Below, in pieces: positions 31,835-40,051 of a stretch of 48,969 bases of DNA. Every line of letters starts with the position of its first letter. Position 1 is the stretch's first letter. Made by a program: the position numbers and the translations under genes. Source of the stretch: Croceibacterium_A sp035626815 (GTDB lineage: Bacteria > Pseudomonadota > Alphaproteobacteria > Sphingomonadales > Sphingomonadaceae); contig DASPMY010000034.1 of the NCBI GenBank assembly GCA_035626815.1, positions 1-48,969 of the forward strand. The letters are read 5' to 3'. The notes below the pieces were generated by a model, which was not told where the DNA came from, did no database searches, and saw only the letters and a program-made list of their open reading frames with translations.

Positions 31835-32695
31835 GACGATCCCTTGGCCCGGCTCGCCGAGATTCTCGAGCGGCTGAAGCCCGGCGGCGGGAGCCGGACC
31901 GACTGGAGCGCCTATCCGGCTTACGTCTGGGACCACGGCGCCGCCCGCCCGGTGCCGCGCATAGAGGCCCCGCGGCTCGATCTGCTGCGGGGAATCGACC
32001 AGCAGAAGGCCGTCGCCGCCGAGAACGTGCTGCGCCTCGCCCGCGGGCACGCGGCGCACGACATGCTGCTGTGGGGCGCGCGGGGGATGGGCAAGTCGGC
32101 GCTGATCCGCGCGGCCGTGCTGGCGGCGCAACAGGCCGAGCCGGGCCGCATCGCGCTGGTCCAGGTCGCCACCGACGCAGTGGCGTCGCTGTCGCAGCTG
32201 TTCGCCGCGCTGGCCCCGCTCGGGCGGCACTTCGTGGTGTTCATCGACGACCTCGGCTTCGCCCCCGGCGATGCGACCGGACCGCGACACTTGCGCAGCT
32301 GGCTCGACGGCGGCGTCGAGGCGCGCCCGGGCAACGTGCGCCTGGCGGTCACATCCAACCGCCGGGCGATCGTCGCCCGGCATGGGCCCGAGCAGGATTC
32401 CGATTCACTCAACCCGCGTGACGCGCTCGACGACCAACTGGCGCTCGCCGACCGCTTCGGGCTGTCGCTGGGCTTTCACGTCTGCTCGCAGGACGAATAC
32501 CTGGCCATCGTCGGCGGCTATGCCGAGGAATTCGGGCTCGAGTGGGACGAGCCCGAGGCGCTCGAATGGGCCAAGCGCCGCGGCGCCCGCTCCGGCCGGG
32601 TAGCCTGGCATTTCGTGACCGAGCTGGCCGGGCGGGCAGGCCAGCCGCTCGCGCTCGGCCGCCGCGGGCTTACCGGGCCGGCGGGTCCGCCCTGA
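31823..32695 (+). CDS. DUF815 family AAA ATPase
   Basis: Cytoplasmic P-loop ATPase of 290 residues. The N-terminal WSAYPAYVWDH and GIDQQKAVAAENVLRLARG blocks are typical of DUF815. Walker A is GARGMGKS (residues 85-92), Walker B VVFIDDL near residue 140, and sensor I lies in LAVTSNRR. The late DRFGLSLGFHVCSQDEYLAIV is also family-typical. No experimentally defined role is known to me. Its 3' end overlaps the convergent dehydrogenase gene by 26 bases. Confidence 0.9.
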   Translation: MNDQDDPLARLAEILERLKPGGGSRTDWSAYPAYVWDHGAARPVPRIEAPRLDLLRGIDQQKAVAAENVLRLARGHAAHDMLLWGARGMGKSALIRAAVLAAQQAEPGRIALVQVATDAVASLSQLFAALAPLGRHFVVFIDDLGFAPGDATGPRHLRSWLDGGVEARPGNVRLAVTSNRRAIVARHGPEQDSDSLNPRDALDDQLALADRFGLSLGFHVCSQDEYLAIVGGYAEEFGLEWDEPEALEWAKRRGARSGRVAWHFVTELAGRAGQPLALGRRGLTGPAGPP

Positions 32696-34124
32696 TCCGC
32701 GTCGGATCGCGCAGCTCGGTCTGCGGCGGCATTCGCTCGCTCCGGGCGCGTTGCGGGGCGCTGCCCGCCGCCGCGCCGGGCGCGGTGACCCGCCAGATGA
32801 TGTTGGCGGTGTCGTCGCTGACCAGGAGGGCGCCGGTCTTGTCCCACGCGACCCAGGTCGGCCGGCCGTGCGTCTGGCCGTCGCCGGCGAGGAAGCTGCG
32901 CAGCACCGGGACCGGCTTGCCGAGCGGGTTGCCGCGCGCGTCGAAGCGCACGAAGACGACGTCATAGCCGGCCGGCGGCTTGCGGTTCCACGAGCCGTGG
33001 CGGGCGATGAACGCGCCTTGTCCGAAGGCCTCGCCGAGGCGCGAGCCTTCGCGGGTGAACGCCAGACCCAACGCCGCGACGTGCGGGCCAAGCGCGTATT
33101 CGGGCGTGCGGCTGTATTCGGTGAGGAAGTTCGGCATCGGCGCTACATTGCGCTCGACGCGCTCGTCGACGTTCTCGCCCCAGTAGAGCCACGGCCAGCC
33201 GTACTGCGCGCCGATCGGCACGTTGGTCAGGTAATCGGGCACCAGGTCGGAGCCGAGCTGGTCGCGCTCGTTGACCGTGGTCCACAGCTCGCCGCTCCAC
33301 GGGTTCCACGCGAGGCCGTTCGGATTGCGCAGGCCCGAGCCGTAGATCCGCGACTCGCCGCTGGCGAGATCGAGCTCGTGGATCGCCGCGCGGCCTTCCT
33401 CCGCCTCCATGCCGCCGTCGCCGATGTTCGACGCCGAGCCGACCGCAATGTAAAGCTTGGTGCCGTCCTCGCTGAGCAGGATATTGCGCATCCAGTGGTT
33501 GCCCGCCGGCGGCAGGTCCATCAGCTTGACCGGCTCGCCGGCGATCGCGGTGGCGCCTTCGGCGTAGTCGAAGCGCAGCACCGCATCGTGGTTGGCGACG
33601 TAGAGCTTGCCGTCGCGCCAGGCGATTCCGGACGGCGACGACAGGTCGCTGCGCAGCTCGTGCCGTGCCTCGGCCACCCCGTCGCCGTCGGCGTCGCGCA
33701 GCAGCACCAGCTTGTCGGGCGACGGCACGGCGGCGCCGGCACGGCGGAAGAGGAATCCGGCGATGGCGTTGGTCACCGCGTTGCCGCCGGCGACGATCCG
33801 CGCCGGGGCGTTGCTCTCGGCGACGAGGATGTCGCCGTTCGGCATCGCGTAGATGATCCGCGGGTGCTCGAGCCCTTCGGCGAAGCGGTTGACCGCCAGG
33901 CCTTGGGCGGCCTCGGGCGCGGAGCCGTCGGGCCAGCCGATCGGCTCGGCGACCGCGACCGTGGGGATCGTCTGCGGATCGGGCTCGGCCAGGAGCGGGT
34001 CCGCGCCGGTGACCTGCTCGAGGCTGTACTCGGCCGGATCGCCGCGCAGCACCCACCAGCCGGCGACGGCGAGAATGACGACGACGACCAGCAGGCCGAT
34101 GGCGATTTTCTTGAGGATCCTCAT
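32670..34124 (-). CDS. PQQ-dependent sugar dehydrogenase-like protein (sorbosone dehydrogenase family)
   Basis: 484 residues from MRILKKIAIGL (ATG 34122-34124). One N-terminal membrane helix (KKIAIGLLVVVVILAVAGWW) anchors it with the rest in the periplasm. The body is a six-bladed beta-propeller of the GDH-B/sorbosone dehydrogenase type (SSPSGIAWRDGKLYVANHDAVLRFD, split; GSGLRNPNGLAWNP; FIARHGSWNRKP). Relatives oxidise aldoses with PQQ or have lost that activity. No pqq biosynthesis gene is in the window, so cofactor and substrate are open. It converges on the DUF815 gene. Confidence 0.88.
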   Translation of the reverse strand: MRILKKIAIGLLVVVVILAVAGWWVLRGDPAEYSLEQVTGADPLLAEPDPQTIPTVAVAEPIGWPDGSAPEAAQGLAVNRFAEGLEHPRIIYAMPNGDILVAESNAPARIVAGGNAVTNAIAGFLFRRAGAAVPSPDKLVLLRDADGDGVAEARHELRSDLSSPSGIAWRDGKLYVANHDAVLRFDYAEGATAIAGEPVKLMDLPPAGNHWMRNILLSEDGTKLYIAVGSASNIGDGGMEAEEGRAAIHELDLASGESRIYGSGLRNPNGLAWNPWSGELWTTVNERDQLGSDLVPDYLTNVPIGAQYGWPWLYWGENVDERVERNVAPMPNFLTEYSRTPEYALGPHVAALGLAFTREGSRLGEAFGQGAFIARHGSWNRKPPAGYDVVFVRFDARGNPLGKPVPVLRSFLAGDGQTHGRPTWVAWDKTGALLVSDDTANIIWRVTAPGAAAGSAPQRARSERMPPQTELRDPTRIRADPPAR

Positions 34125-34186
34125 GCGCCGCTGGATAAGCCATGGCCCGCTTTGCGGCAACGGCTTCGCGCGCTAGGAGCGGCGCG

Positions 34187-34669
34187 ATGTACGACTTCGC
34201 CGCCGACTCCTCGCTGACCAAGCCGGAGCTCTACCGAGAGCTCGCCAGCGCGGCCGATGCGCTGACCGCGGGCGAGCCCGACGGCGTCGCCAACATGGCC
34301 AATATCGCGGCGCTGATCTGGCAGCTCGTGCCCGACCTCAACTGGGCCGGATTCTACCGGCAGATCGCCGAGGAGCTGGTGCTGGGCCCGTTCTGCGGCA
34401 AGCCGGCGTGCATCCGCATCCCACTCGGCAGCGGCGTGTGCGGGACGGCGGCGGCACGGGCGGAAACGCAGATCGTCGCCGACGTCGCCGCCTTTCCCGG
34501 GCATATCGCGTGCGACGCCGCGAGCCGCTCGGAACTGGTCGTGCCGGTGATGCGGCACGGCGCGGTGGTCGCGGTGATCGATCTCGACAGCCCCCTGCCC
34601 GGCCGCTTCGACCACGACGACCGGGCGGGAATCGAGACCTTGGCCGGCCTCGTCGCCGACCGCATCTGA
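34187..34669 (+). CDS. msrC: Free methionine-(R)-sulfoxide reductase (GAF domain)
   Basis: Cytoplasmic GAF-domain enzyme of 160 residues that reduces free Met-R-sulfoxide. Start MYDFAADSS follows TAGGAGC. The family block LNWAGFYRQ and LGPFCGKPACIRIPLGSGVCGTA is present. Three cysteines, C75, C85 and C109, match the spacing of the fRMsr set (C84, C94, C118 in the E. coli enzyme). The C-terminal VVAVIDLDSPLPGRFDHDD is typical. It stands alone, divergent from the dehydrogenase gene. Confidence 0.92.
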   Translation: MYDFAADSSLTKPELYRELASAADALTAGEPDGVANMANIAALIWQLVPDLNWAGFYRQIAEELVLGPFCGKPACIRIPLGSGVCGTAAARAETQIVADVAAFPGHIACDAASRSELVVPVMRHGAVVAVIDLDSPLPGRFDHDDRAGIETLAGLVADRI

Positions 34670-34792
34670 GCGCCCCGATTCGGGACAGCGGCGGCGCGGG
34701 GCTTGGGATTTGCGGGCGCGGGCATACTAAATTCCGGGTTAACGCGCGCGGCCGGCGATTCAGGCCGGCCCGCCCGCACAGGGGACCCGACG

Positions 34793-35581
34793 ATGACCAT
34801 TCGCTCCGCCTCGCTGCTCGCCGCCGCCCTGCTCGCCGGCAACGCCGTGCCGGCCCTGGCCCAGCACGATCCCGGCGCACCCCCGCCATTGCCCGGCCCC
34901 GAGTGGCAGCACGACGGCTGGCAGGACGATGAGCCGTATGGCGACCCCGATGCTCACCCCGGCGAGTGGCGAGAGGCCGCTCCGCCGGCCGGGCATTATC
35001 CGGCTGCGGCTCCGCGCATGGGCTATTCGCCCGAGCAACGCGCCGCCTGGCTCGATGACTGCCGCCGGGTCTATTACGACGATCGCGGCGAACGCCGCGG
35101 CGAGATCATCGGCGGGGTGCTCGGCGGGGTCGCCGGCGCGGTCGCCGGCAACCGCATCCTCGACAGCTCGCGCCTCGGCGGGACGCTGATCGGCGGCGGC
35201 GTCGGCGCCTTGGCCGGCAGCGCCATCGGCGGCGCCATCGGCGAGGCCGACGACCGCGACCGCTACGACGACCGGCTCGACGAATGCGAGGCGTACCTGA
35301 CCCGCTACGAGCGCTCGTTCGCCGGCGGCGGCTACGGCCACCCGCCCGGCCCCGACGCGCATGGCTACGGACATGGCTATGGCTACGCCTATCCTTATCC
35401 CGGCCCCGTGATGTGGGTGAAAGTGCCGATCATGCGCGAACGCCGCCCCGGCTGCGGCTGCGAGGAAGTGGTCGAGGAGTACGTCGAGGAGCAGCCGGTC
35501 GCCCGCCGCACCGTCCCGCCACGCGAGAAACGCGTGCGGATCCAGCCGGCGCCGGACAAGCGCGTCCGTTACACGAAGTAG
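34793..35581 (+). CDS. Glycine-zipper 2TM domain envelope protein
   Basis: 262 residues from MTIRSASLLAAALLAGNAVP (ATG 34793), a signal peptide ending at ALAQHD. A Pro/Asp-rich region is followed by a glycine-zipper hairpin at about residues 105-150 (GEIIGGVLGGVAGAVAGNR and IGGGVGALAGSAIGGAIGE), which inserts into or packs on membranes in Rickettsia 17-kDa antigen and SlyB relatives. A His-Gly-Tyr rich stretch (GYGHGYGYAYPYP) and a basic C-terminus follow. There is no lipobox cysteine, unlike classical SlyB. Function is probably envelope integrity. Confidence 0.85.
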   Translation: MTIRSASLLAAALLAGNAVPALAQHDPGAPPPLPGPEWQHDGWQDDEPYGDPDAHPGEWREAAPPAGHYPAAAPRMGYSPEQRAAWLDDCRRVYYDDRGERRGEIIGGVLGGVAGAVAGNRILDSSRLGGTLIGGGVGALAGSAIGGAIGEADDRDRYDDRLDECEAYLTRYERSFAGGGYGHPPGPDAHGYGHGYGYAYPYPGPVMWVKVPIMRERRPGCGCEEVVEEYVEEQPVARRTVPPREKRVRIQPAPDKRVRYTK

Positions 35582-35591
35582 CCGGCCCGCC

Positions 35592-38300
35592 TCACGGCGA
35601 GCCGCCGGCAGGAGGATCGCGCGCCCGGGCGACCGATGCCGGCGCGCGTAGCCGCAACGTGCCGAGCCGCTCGACCGTCTGCTCGGGACCGATCTCGATC
35701 GCGCCGGCAAGCTCGCCGGCGGTGAGGCCGAGCGCCCGCTCGCTGTCGGCCGCCAGCCGCAGCCGGTAACGGCCGTAGGCGACGCGCTCGAAGAGGAAGA
35801 AGCCGTCGTACTCGCTCAGCGTGTTGGCGACGACTTCACCGTTCTCGCCGAGCAGCTCGAGCTCGGCGCCGGAGAGCGGCGTGCCCTCCGGCGAGTTGAG
35901 CACGCCTTCGACCTCGCCGGTCGGCGAGACGGCGAGCTCGATCACCGCCGGAACGCCCGGACGCGGGGTGACGACGAAGCCCTTGCCGCGGAGCACCAGG
36001 AACGGATCGGGCAAGGTCGATTCGTCGAGCGAGACGAGCACCTTGTCATACGGCTGCAGCCCTTCGACGAACGCGTGGCCGTCGGCGTCGGTCGGCTGCG
36101 ACGTGCCGTTGGGGCCGGCGGTGATGCCGACCCCGGGGAGCGCCTCCTCGCCTGGCGAGCGGCGGCCGTCGCCGTCTTCGTCGAGGTACACCGCGACGGC
36201 GGTCTGGCCGCGCTGGGCGAGCTTCTCGCTCGACATGCGCCAGCCGCCGCCGAGCGGGTCCGGCCCGAAGCTGAACGCCAGCGCCAGGCTGGCACCGATT
36301 CCGCCGGCGGTGTCGAGCCGGCCGCTGCCGCGCAGCGCGAGCTGGCGGAACTGGCGGACGTAGCCGAGCTCGAACTCGGTGAGCCCCGTACGGGCGGTGT
36401 GCTCGATGTCGAGCCGCAAGTCGGAGCGGTCGTCGAGCGCCTTCTCCAGCGTCACGCTGGCCGAATCGAACCCGCGCTGCGGCCCGTTCAGGCGATACGA
36501 GGCCTCGCCGCGCGCCGAGATGCCGAGGAACCGGGTGTTGGCCAGCAGGCCGACCTCGGTGCCGTCCTCGAACCCGGTGCCGCCTTCTGTGTCGCGGTGG
36601 ACGACGAAGCCGGTGAAGGCCATCCGCGGCAGGATCAGCGAAGCGCGCGTTAGGAATTCGTTAACTTCCTTGCCGTCGCGCTGCGTCGTCCGGCGGAAGC
36701 CGGCGGACAGCGGGACCGGCGTCCGCCCGGCCTTGACGATGGTGTCGAACTGCACCCGATGCGCGCTGCGATCGTCCTTGCCGACGAGGCCGCTGGTGTA
36801 GCCGCCGTCAACGAAGAAGCTTTCCGCCTGGACGTTGACCTGACCCACCTTTCCAAGCATTTCAGCACGATAGGCACGGCCGCGACCCACTTCCTGGGCG
36901 CCGGTCAGGTTGAGCAGCATCGGCCCGACCGCGCGTTGCAGGCTGAGCTCGGCATAATCGCGGCGCGCGGCGTCGATGAACAGCGAATGGCCGCTCGCCC
37001 CGATCGCCGTGCGGCGATCGAGGCCATACTGCACGCCGGCGGCGTACTGCCATCCCCGGTCGACCGCCGCGCCCGGCGGCCCGCGCCCGAACGATATCAG
37101 ATCGCGGTTGCGCTGGATGATCCCGGCCCAGTACTCGAGCTTGCCCGCCGGGACCGCGCCGAGGCCGACCGGAATGGACTGGGTCTCGCGGCGAATCTGG
37201 CCCTGCGGCCCGTAGAGCACGACCTCGAGGTCGTTGTTGCCGTAGACCAGGCTGATCTCGAACTCGTAGCGCCCGTCGGGATTGGCGCCCTGATAGGCCA
37301 GCAACTGGCCGTTGCGATAGAGTTCGGCCTCCCACCCGAGCGGCAAGGTGCCGCGCATGATCGTCGTGCCGAAGCGGCTCGGCCGCTGCAGCTGGCGGTT
37401 GCTGAGGAACACCCCGCGCCCGATGCCCGGCGCGCCCGCCAGGTTGCCCGAGAGCAGCTCGACATCGCCTGCGGCGACCTGGGTGGCCCTGAGCGGGCCG
37501 AGCATGTGCCCGTCCGGATCCACCCGGTAGGCGCGCAGGCGCACGCTTTCGGGCGCGCCGCGGGCATCGGAGGCGAGGCGCAGGTCGAAGCTGGCCCGGG
37601 CGGCCTCGCCGCTGGCGAAGACTTCGTAGCGCGTGTCGAGCCGGCTGGAGCCGGCGTTGGAGCGGTAGTCGGAGCGGGCCATCACGTCGACGGACGGCAT
37701 GCGCCACATGGCGTAGGGCTGATTGGCGCGGGGGTAGGCCGACAGGTCCGCGTCGCGCTCGGGCCGAAGTCGCGCCGCGCGACTTTTGCGCTCGATGGAT
37801 TGCATGAACGGAAGCGGCCGTTCGCTGTCGAGCACGAGCACCGAATTGCGCATGTCGGGCTGGAACGTCACTCCGAACCAGCCGCCGAGCGCGGCGGTGT
37901 CGACGCACCAGCCTTCGGGCGTGTCGTACAGCTCGCCGGGCTGCAGCGGACGCGTATTGTTCACGATTTGTACCGTATTGGAGTCGCGCTCGATCGTGAA
38001 CGTCTGGCCTTCCGCGAAAACCCACCCAGTCGCGCGGCGCGACTTGCGGTCGAGCCGGATGGGCAGGTCGAGTGACTGAATGACGTCGGCCAGGTCGACG
38101 CAAATGCCGCCGGGGGTCTGGTAGCCGCGGATCTCGTTGAGCAGGCGGTATTTCTTCACCTGCATCTGGAGCAGGACGAAGTCTTCCTCGCTGGGGCTGT
38201 AGGCCGCCGCTTGCGCCGCCGCGCTATGCGCCCCCAGCAACGCAACGGCCGCCGCGATACCCGCGACGGCCTTGCGGCGCCAATGGCGAATCCCCTGCAT
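35592..38300 (-). CDS. Usher-like outer membrane protein of a chaperone-usher-type locus
   Basis: 902 residues with a signal peptide ending at AAAQAAA. The N-terminal part (EDFVLLQMQVKKYRL, VDLADVIQSLDLPIRLD) resembles a periplasmic N-domain with paired cysteines. A plug- or sandwich-like segment near residues 325-385 reads GWEAELYRNGQLLAYQGANP, DGRYEFEISLVYGNNDLEV and YGPQGQ. A long stretch of alternating short beta strands (390-690) fits an outer-membrane barrel. C-terminal Ig-like repeats follow, one with a calcium-type DEDGDGRRSPGEEALPGVGI loop. I do not see the classical PapC sequence, so this is a divergent usher by inference from fold pattern and from the PapD-like chaperone 31 bases upstream. 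A stand-alone adhesin barrel is the alternative. Confidence 0.7.
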   Translation of the reverse strand: MQGIRHWRRKAVAGIAAAVALLGAHSAAAQAAAYSPSEEDFVLLQMQVKKYRLLNEIRGYQTPGGICVDLADVIQSLDLPIRLDRKSRRATGWVFAEGQTFTIERDSNTVQIVNNTRPLQPGELYDTPEGWCVDTAALGGWFGVTFQPDMRNSVLVLDSERPLPFMQSIERKSRAARLRPERDADLSAYPRANQPYAMWRMPSVDVMARSDYRSNAGSSRLDTRYEVFASGEAARASFDLRLASDARGAPESVRLRAYRVDPDGHMLGPLRATQVAAGDVELLSGNLAGAPGIGRGVFLSNRQLQRPSRFGTTIMRGTLPLGWEAELYRNGQLLAYQGANPDGRYEFEISLVYGNNDLEVVLYGPQGQIRRETQSIPVGLGAVPAGKLEYWAGIIQRNRDLISFGRGPPGAAVDRGWQYAAGVQYGLDRRTAIGASGHSLFIDAARRDYAELSLQRAVGPMLLNLTGAQEVGRGRAYRAEMLGKVGQVNVQAESFFVDGGYTSGLVGKDDRSAHRVQFDTIVKAGRTPVPLSAGFRRTTQRDGKEVNEFLTRASLILPRMAFTGFVVHRDTEGGTGFEDGTEVGLLANTRFLGISARGEASYRLNGPQRGFDSASVTLEKALDDRSDLRLDIEHTARTGLTEFELGYVRQFRQLALRGSGRLDTAGGIGASLALAFSFGPDPLGGGWRMSSEKLAQRGQTAVAVYLDEDGDGRRSPGEEALPGVGITAGPNGTSQPTDADGHAFVEGLQPYDKVLVSLDESTLPDPFLVLRGKGFVVTPRPGVPAVIELAVSPTGEVEGVLNSPEGTPLSGAELELLGENGEVVANTLSEYDGFFLFERVAYGRYRLRLAADSERALGLTAGELAGAIEIGPEQTVERLGTLRLRAPASVARARDPPAGGSP

Positions 38301-38331
38301 CGTCGCGATCCGTGCCGGACGGCTCCGTCGC

Positions 38332-39171
38332 TCAGCCGAGGACGGCGTCGAGCGCCGTGATCAGCGCCCCGCCGTCCTGCAGCGGCTGGCGCAGTTCGAC
38401 CCGCACCGGACCGCGCATCGCCGCCGCCTGTTCGGGCGAGAGGCCGAACGTGGAGTGGCGGCGATCGATCTCGGGATAGACGCCGATGCCGCGAGCAACG
38501 AACGCCGGTTCGTCCTGTCCCTGGCGATAGACCAGCAGGTCGCCATAGACCGAGGCCTCGCCGGAGCGGGCGATGTCGACGGTGAAGGCCGGCCCCTGCT
38601 CGTTTTCCTCGAGCCGCGCGTTCGCGATCGCCGCGGTGACCTCCAGCTGCCCCTTGCGGATGATGATCGGCATGGTGATGCCGTAGATCGGCGTCAGGTT
38701 GATCACCAGGCCGGTCTCCGGCGTGGCCGAGGGGGGCTCGAGCGGCTTGACCTTGGGCACGGCCGCGAACGACATGTGCACGCGGTATTCGCCGTCGGGC
38801 AGCTCGGCTCCGGGGCGGGCGCTGATGCGGATGGCCTGCGGCTCGGACGGCGGCAGGGTGACGCGGCGCGGCGCGTAGCGGATCATCTCGAGCGAGGCCT
38901 TCTCGAGCGCGTTGGCAGCGCTCTCGGCGACCGGCTCGAGCTCGCCCTCGGGCGTCATCCGGCGCAGCTCGAGCGTGACGCGGTAGGTCGCCTCCTCGCT
39001 GCCGATGTTGTAGAGAATGACCTCGCCGCCGCGGCGGCCGTCGAGCACCAGGCGCGTCGGGGCGATCAGCAGGTCGCCCTGCGCGGCCAGTGGGGTTGGC
39101 GTGGCGCAGGCGATCATTGCCGCCAGTGCGGCGCCCCCCAGGCGCCACGAGGTAACGTCAGCAAAGCGCAT
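38332..39171 (-). CDS. PapD-like periplasmic pilus chaperone
   Basis: 279 residues with a signal peptide ending at PLAAQGDLL and a GAGGGGGG ribosome binding site nine bases upstream. The chaperone Ig fold shows as LLIAPTRLVLDGRRGGEVILYN, IGSEEATYRVTLELRRM, and the key IRYAPRRVTLPPSEPQAIRI with ELPDGEYRVHMSF, which is the PapD-family pattern of strand G1 residues and the LPxGEYR motif. A long insertion (KVKPLEPPSATPETG) separates the domains. It should cap pilin subunits in the periplasm and hand them to the usher-like protein encoded just downstream. Confidence 0.83.
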   Translation of the reverse strand: MRFADVTSWRLGGAALAAMIACATPTPLAAQGDLLIAPTRLVLDGRRGGEVILYNIGSEEATYRVTLELRRMTPEGELEPVAESAANALEKASLEMIRYAPRRVTLPPSEPQAIRISARPGAELPDGEYRVHMSFAAVPKVKPLEPPSATPETGLVINLTPIYGITMPIIIRKGQLEVTAAIANARLEENEQGPAFTVDIARSGEASVYGDLLVYRQGQDEPAFVARGIGVYPEIDRRHSTFGLSPEQAAAMRGPVRVELRQPLQDGGALITALDAVLG

Positions 39172-39271
39172 CGATGGATCCCCCCTCGTTCCCCTTGCTA
39201 GGGGACTTCGCGTATGGGCTAACGCCTAAGCAGGCAGGGTTAATTCGGCGTAAACCGCGATCGCGCCGGAG

Positions 39272-39313
39272 CCAAAGAGAAGGGCCGCCCCGCGGCAAGG
39301 CGGAGCGGCCCTC
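39272..39313 (-). terminator. Strong terminator between the DUF4402 gene and the chaperone gene
   Basis: A 13-base stem with one U.G pair (39282-39313) and a loop of six bases is followed on the minus strand by TCTCTTTGG. It lies 40 bases after the DUF4402 stop and about 100 bases before the chaperone start, so most transcripts from the subunit promoter should end here. Confidence 0.75.
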
Positions 39314-39353
39314 GAGTCCGCTGGCGCCGAGGCGCCGGCGGGCATATTGCAGT

Positions 39354-39893
39354 TTAGTTGTAGGCGACCGAGACGCTGAGCGTGCCGTTGTACACGCCCG
39401 GCGCCTGCAGCGGGTTCACGGTCAGCGTGCCGCCGACGCTGAACGAGTCGGTGCCGTCGAGCGTGATCTGGTTGCCCACGAGGTTGTTGGTGAAGGTCCC
39501 GACGCTCATCGTGCCGGTCATGCCAGTGGGCACGACGCCGCCGTAGGTCAGGGTCTCGCTCGGGTTGACGAACGACACGCCAACCAGCGCCCCAGTGAGG
39601 CCGGTGATGTTGAACGTCGGAGCGGCGGTGGTGCCGGCGCAGACCAGGCTGGCGCCGCACGACGACAAGCTGCCGTCGCTGGCCACTGTCACGGCCGTCG
39701 GGGCAGCGATGCCGCTGTCGGCGATCGTCCCGAAGTCGAGCGTGTCGGCGTTCAGATCGATGTCGACCGAAAGTGTGCTGAGAATCTCGGCGGTGACGTC
39801 GGCCGAATCGGTGGTCGCGGCCGAAGCGGTCGACGCGAAGCCGAACGAGGCGATCGCCATGCCCGCCACGGCGGAACGAAGAATGGATTTCAT
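39354..39893 (-). CDS. DUF4402 pilin-like subunit
   Basis: 179 residues from MKSILRSAVAGMAIASFGFA (ATG 39891-39893, ribosome binding site GGAAGGGG). The signal peptide ends at ASTASA before ATTDSADV. The mature part is Thr/Ser/Gly/Val-rich beta structure with one cysteine pair in SSCGASLVCAGTT and the DUF4402 pattern LSVDIDLNADTLDFGTIAD at the start and PGVYNGTLSVSVAYN at the end. The strongly amphipathic last strand resembles the strand that chaperones complement in pilins. Being first in the locus with its own strong ribosome binding site fits a major subunit. Confidence 0.85.
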   Translation of the reverse strand: MKSILRSAVAGMAIASFGFASTASAATTDSADVTAEILSTLSVDIDLNADTLDFGTIADSGIAAPTAVTVASDGSLSSCGASLVCAGTTAAPTFNITGLTGALVGVSFVNPSETLTYGGVVPTGMTGTMSVGTFTNNLVGNQITLDGTDSFSVGGTLTVNPLQAPGVYNGTLSVSVAYN

Positions 39894-39941
39894 GTTGTTA
39901 CCCCTTCCAAGCTTGAACACTGCTCGCGGGCAGAATGCTGC

Positions 39942-39970
39942 GCCCGCCGAACGGGATCTTGGCCCGCCGA
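39942..39970. repeat. Direct repeat of GCCCGCCGA, 20-base period, in the DUF4402 leader
   Basis: GCCCGCCGA occurs at 39942-39950 and again at 39962-39970, exactly 20 bases apart (about two helical turns), 50-75 bases upstream of the DUF4402 ATG. A near-palindrome CTGC-TCGCGG-GCAG (39920-39933) lies between it and the gene. Both are candidate regulator sites. Confidence 0.35.
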
Positions 39971-40051
39971 GAAGGGTAAATAGCGGCGTGGTGTTCAGGC
40001 TTGGTCGGCAAACATGGTTAATTCTAGGTGTTCTTGCGTAAGCCCGTTCGC

